Assembly (NCBI GenBank): GCA_003134675.1
Contig: PLBZ01000053.1
Coordinates: 524-7,564 of the forward strand
Direction of reading: 5' to 3'
DNA: 7,041 bases
Source of the DNA: Solirubrobacterales bacterium
Lineage (GTDB): Bacteria > Actinomycetota > Thermoleophilia > Solirubrobacterales > Solirubrobacteraceae
The position numbers and the translations under genes were made by a program. The first letter of the stretch is position 1. Each line of letters begins with the position of its first letter. Below the pieces are notes generated by a model. It was not told where the DNA came from and made no database searches. It was given only the letters and a program-made list of their open reading frames with translations. This document shows, in pieces, positions 5,211 to 7,041 of the stretch.

Positions 5211-6770
5211 TTGGCGAACAGTGCCCCCCAGCGATCCATGTTTGCACTCGCGGCAGTCGCTTCCGCGCTGCTGTGCTGCTTCTTCGGCCAGGCTCTGCCG
5301 GCAAACGCCGCCAACCCCGGCGGCACCTCCCCCATCGGCGCCGGTCCCGCTCCCTCCAGCCCCGCGCAGAAAGCCAGTCCACCCAAGCAAGCCTCGAGCC
5401 TCCACGTCCGTACGGTGCGCATCACGAGCGTCAGCTGCATCCCTTCCACCAAATGCAGCAGCAACCCCCATCAGGTCTCCATCCACGGCACCCTGCTGCT
5501 GAAGGGCAAAGGGCTCACAGCCGGCATGGCGGTGGCCTTCCCCGGCTCACCCGGGGCTCGCATAAGTAGCCGCTCGCCCTACGCGCATCTGCACACCAAG
5601 AGCCAGGGCTTGATGTTGACCGTCCCCAGCAGGGCACATTCGGGACGCATCATGGTGTTGCTCAGTCATGGACGCCACACGAGCTCCTACGGGCCGATCT
5701 ACGTGGTGCGCTACGCGCTGCACCCGCCCACGCCGCCCAAGCCCAAGGTCACGCCATCCCCGACCGCCACTGCAGCCAGCGGAACGGGCTTCGAAGGCCA
5801 GGGCATGTGGATCTGGTACGTGAGTCAGTCCAATGGGGGCAGCGTTGCCTCGATCGCGGCGCAGGCCCACGCCGCGGGCGTCACCACCGTATTCGTCAAG
5901 AGCTCCGACGGAGCAAGCAACTACTGGAGCCAGTTCTCCACCGAACTCGTGCAACAGCTGCACGCCAATGGGCTGAAAGCGTGCGCCTGGCAATACGTCT
6001 ACGGCACCAACCCAGCAGGCGAGGCGAACCTCGGCGCCCAGGCGGTCGCGACGGGTGCCGACTGCCTCGTGATCGACGCCGAGGCCGAGTACGAAGGCCA
6101 CTATGCCGCCGCACAGACCTACATCACCGACCTGCGCGCGAAGATCGGGCCGAGCTACCCCTTGGGCCTGGCCTCCTTCCCCTACGTCTCCTACCACCCA
6201 TCGTTCCCTTTCTCGGTGTTCCTCGGACCCAACGGTGCGCAGTACAACGCTCCGCAGATGTACTGGAAGGACATCGGCGTATCGGTCGACACCATCTATG
6301 CCAACACCTACATCGCCAACCGCATCTACGGCCGCCCGATCTTTCCGCTGGGTCAGACCTATGGCGGCATCTCTTCCTCAGAGGAGCTGCGCTTCCGCGA
6401 GGAGGCCGTCGACTACGGCGCCGGGGGGCTGTCCTTCTGGGACTGGCAGGAAACCCATCCCAGTGGCTGGAGCACTCTCGCCGCGCCGCTCGCCCCCCTC
6501 TCGAGCGTCACACCGAACACCTCTAACCCCGAACTGAGCAGCGGCGGGAAGGGCGATCAGGTGCTGTGGATGCAGGAGCACCTAGCGAGCGCGATCCCCG
6601 CCCAGGAAACCACCGGCTACTTCGGCTCGGAAACAGTCACCAACCTGAAGACCTTCCAAACCGCCCACTCGATCCCGCCCAGCGGACGAACCGACGCCGC
6701 CACCTGGGCCGCGCTGCTGGCCCTCCCGCCGATCGCTGTCAACTGGACCGGCGGGGGACCTACAGGCTAG
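5211..6770 (+). CDS. Secreted TIG-like / TIM-barrel hydrolase with peptidoglycan-binding domain
   Basis: Read from the TTG, the product has 519 residues. Residues 1-33 form a Sec signal peptide: one Arg, a hydrophobic core at 11-25, and an A-N-A cleavage site after 33. A Pro/Ser/Ala-rich spacer (34-62) leads to an IPT/TIG-like beta-sandwich at about 65-168, with Cys76 and Cys82 possibly paired. A Pro/Thr linker (171-190) follows. Residues 195-425 look like a glycosidase TIM barrel: G-M-W-I-W-Y start, VIDAEAEYEG (287-296) with Asp289 and Glu291 as candidate acid residues, A-P-Q-M-Y-W (347-352), and a closing G-L-S-F-W-D-W (406-412). The D-x-E resembles GH25 lysozymes, but the family is not certain. 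Residues 443-504 form a PG_binding_1 domain (G-D-Q-V-L-W-M-Q ... G-Y-F-G-S-E-T ... F-Q). The likely role is wall or extracellular-glycan cleavage outside the membrane. It is convergent with the thiolase gene, five bases apart. Confidence 0.82.
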   Translation: MANSAPQRSMFALAAVASALLCCFFGQALPANAANPGGTSPIGAGPAPSSPAQKASPPKQASSLHVRTVRITSVSCIPSTKCSSNPHQVSIHGTLLLKGKGLTAGMAVAFPGSPGARISSRSPYAHLHTKSQGLMLTVPSRAHSGRIMVLLSHGRHTSSYGPIYVVRYALHPPTPPKPKVTPSPTATAASGTGFEGQGMWIWYVSQSNGGSVASIAAQAHAAGVTTVFVKSSDGASNYWSQFSTELVQQLHANGLKACAWQYVYGTNPAGEANLGAQAVATGADCLVIDAEAEYEGHYAAAQTYITDLRAKIGPSYPLGLASFPYVSYHPSFPFSVFLGPNGAQYNAPQMYWKDIGVSVDTIYANTYIANRIYGRPIFPLGQTYGGISSSEELRFREEAVDYGAGGLSFWDWQETHPSGWSTLAAPLAPLSSVTPNTSNPELSSGGKGDQVLWMQEHLASAIPAQETTGYFGSETVTNLKTFQTAHSIPPSGRTDAATWAALLALPPIAVNWTGGGPTG

Positions 6771-6775
6771 TTAGC

Positions 6776-7041
<266 letters not shown>

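Noticed and set aside
4370..5569. 399-codon plus-strand open frame across the enolase-family and hydrolase genes
   Set aside because: It is Arg-rich with no domain pattern, crosses the end of one well-supported gene into the next, and is a typical GC-rich alternate frame.
5547..6197. 216-codon minus-strand open frame inside the hydrolase gene
   Set aside because: It lies opposite a gene with a signal peptide and clear domains, and its sequence is low-complexity Gly/Val/Arg without motifs.

Overview
The window is a compact, GC-rich bacterial chromosome segment. The gene style points to a high-GC actinobacterium, most likely the Thermoleophilia/Solirubrobacterales group. Grounds for this are a cell-wall-binding-repeat (CWB2-type) protein, a secreted TIG / TIM-barrel / peptidoglycan-binding protein, an ExoVII large subunit reading GHHTD where most homologues read GHETD, and TAnnnT -10 elements. 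The lineage is inferred from remembered family traits; no search was run. I see no tRNA, rRNA, CRISPR array, insertion sequence, phage gene or attachment site, and no gene-free stretch over 100 bases.

Layout. (1) Bases 1-1833, plus strand: the 3' end of a CWB2-type protein, a 94-residue protein of unknown function, and a DnaC/DnaI-like AAA+ ATPase (putative replicative helicase loader). (2) Bases 1835-2395, minus strand: a four-segment membrane protein with a very basic N-terminal tail, convergent with the ATPase with one base between the stop codons. (3) Bases 2396-2464: a 69-base divergent promoter region in which one TATCCTA block reads as a -10 element on both strands; on the plus strand it lies exactly where a leaderless xseA transcript would need it. 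(4) Bases 2465-5111: a tight three-gene unit, xseA-xseB-enolase-superfamily gene, joined by two ATGA stop/start overlaps. (5) Bases 5211-6770: a secreted three-domain putative wall or glycan hydrolase, best started at a TTG codon behind a strong ribosome-binding site. (6) Bases 6776-7041, minus strand: the C-terminal part of a thiolase, running off the window and convergent with the hydrolase gene.

How they fit together. ExoVII (XseA plus several XseB) trims single-stranded DNA in repair and recombination. The coupled enolase-family gene has no obvious biochemical link to it, and that pairing is one of the more intriguing points. The AAA+ ATPase would load the DnaB helicase; its presence stands out because most actinobacteria are thought to use DciA instead. 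The cell-envelope genes at both ends and the thiolase look like ordinary neighbours. I found no clear defence, mobile or biosynthetic system; the best leads are the loader with its small neighbour, the xseAB-enolase unit and the symmetric promoter.
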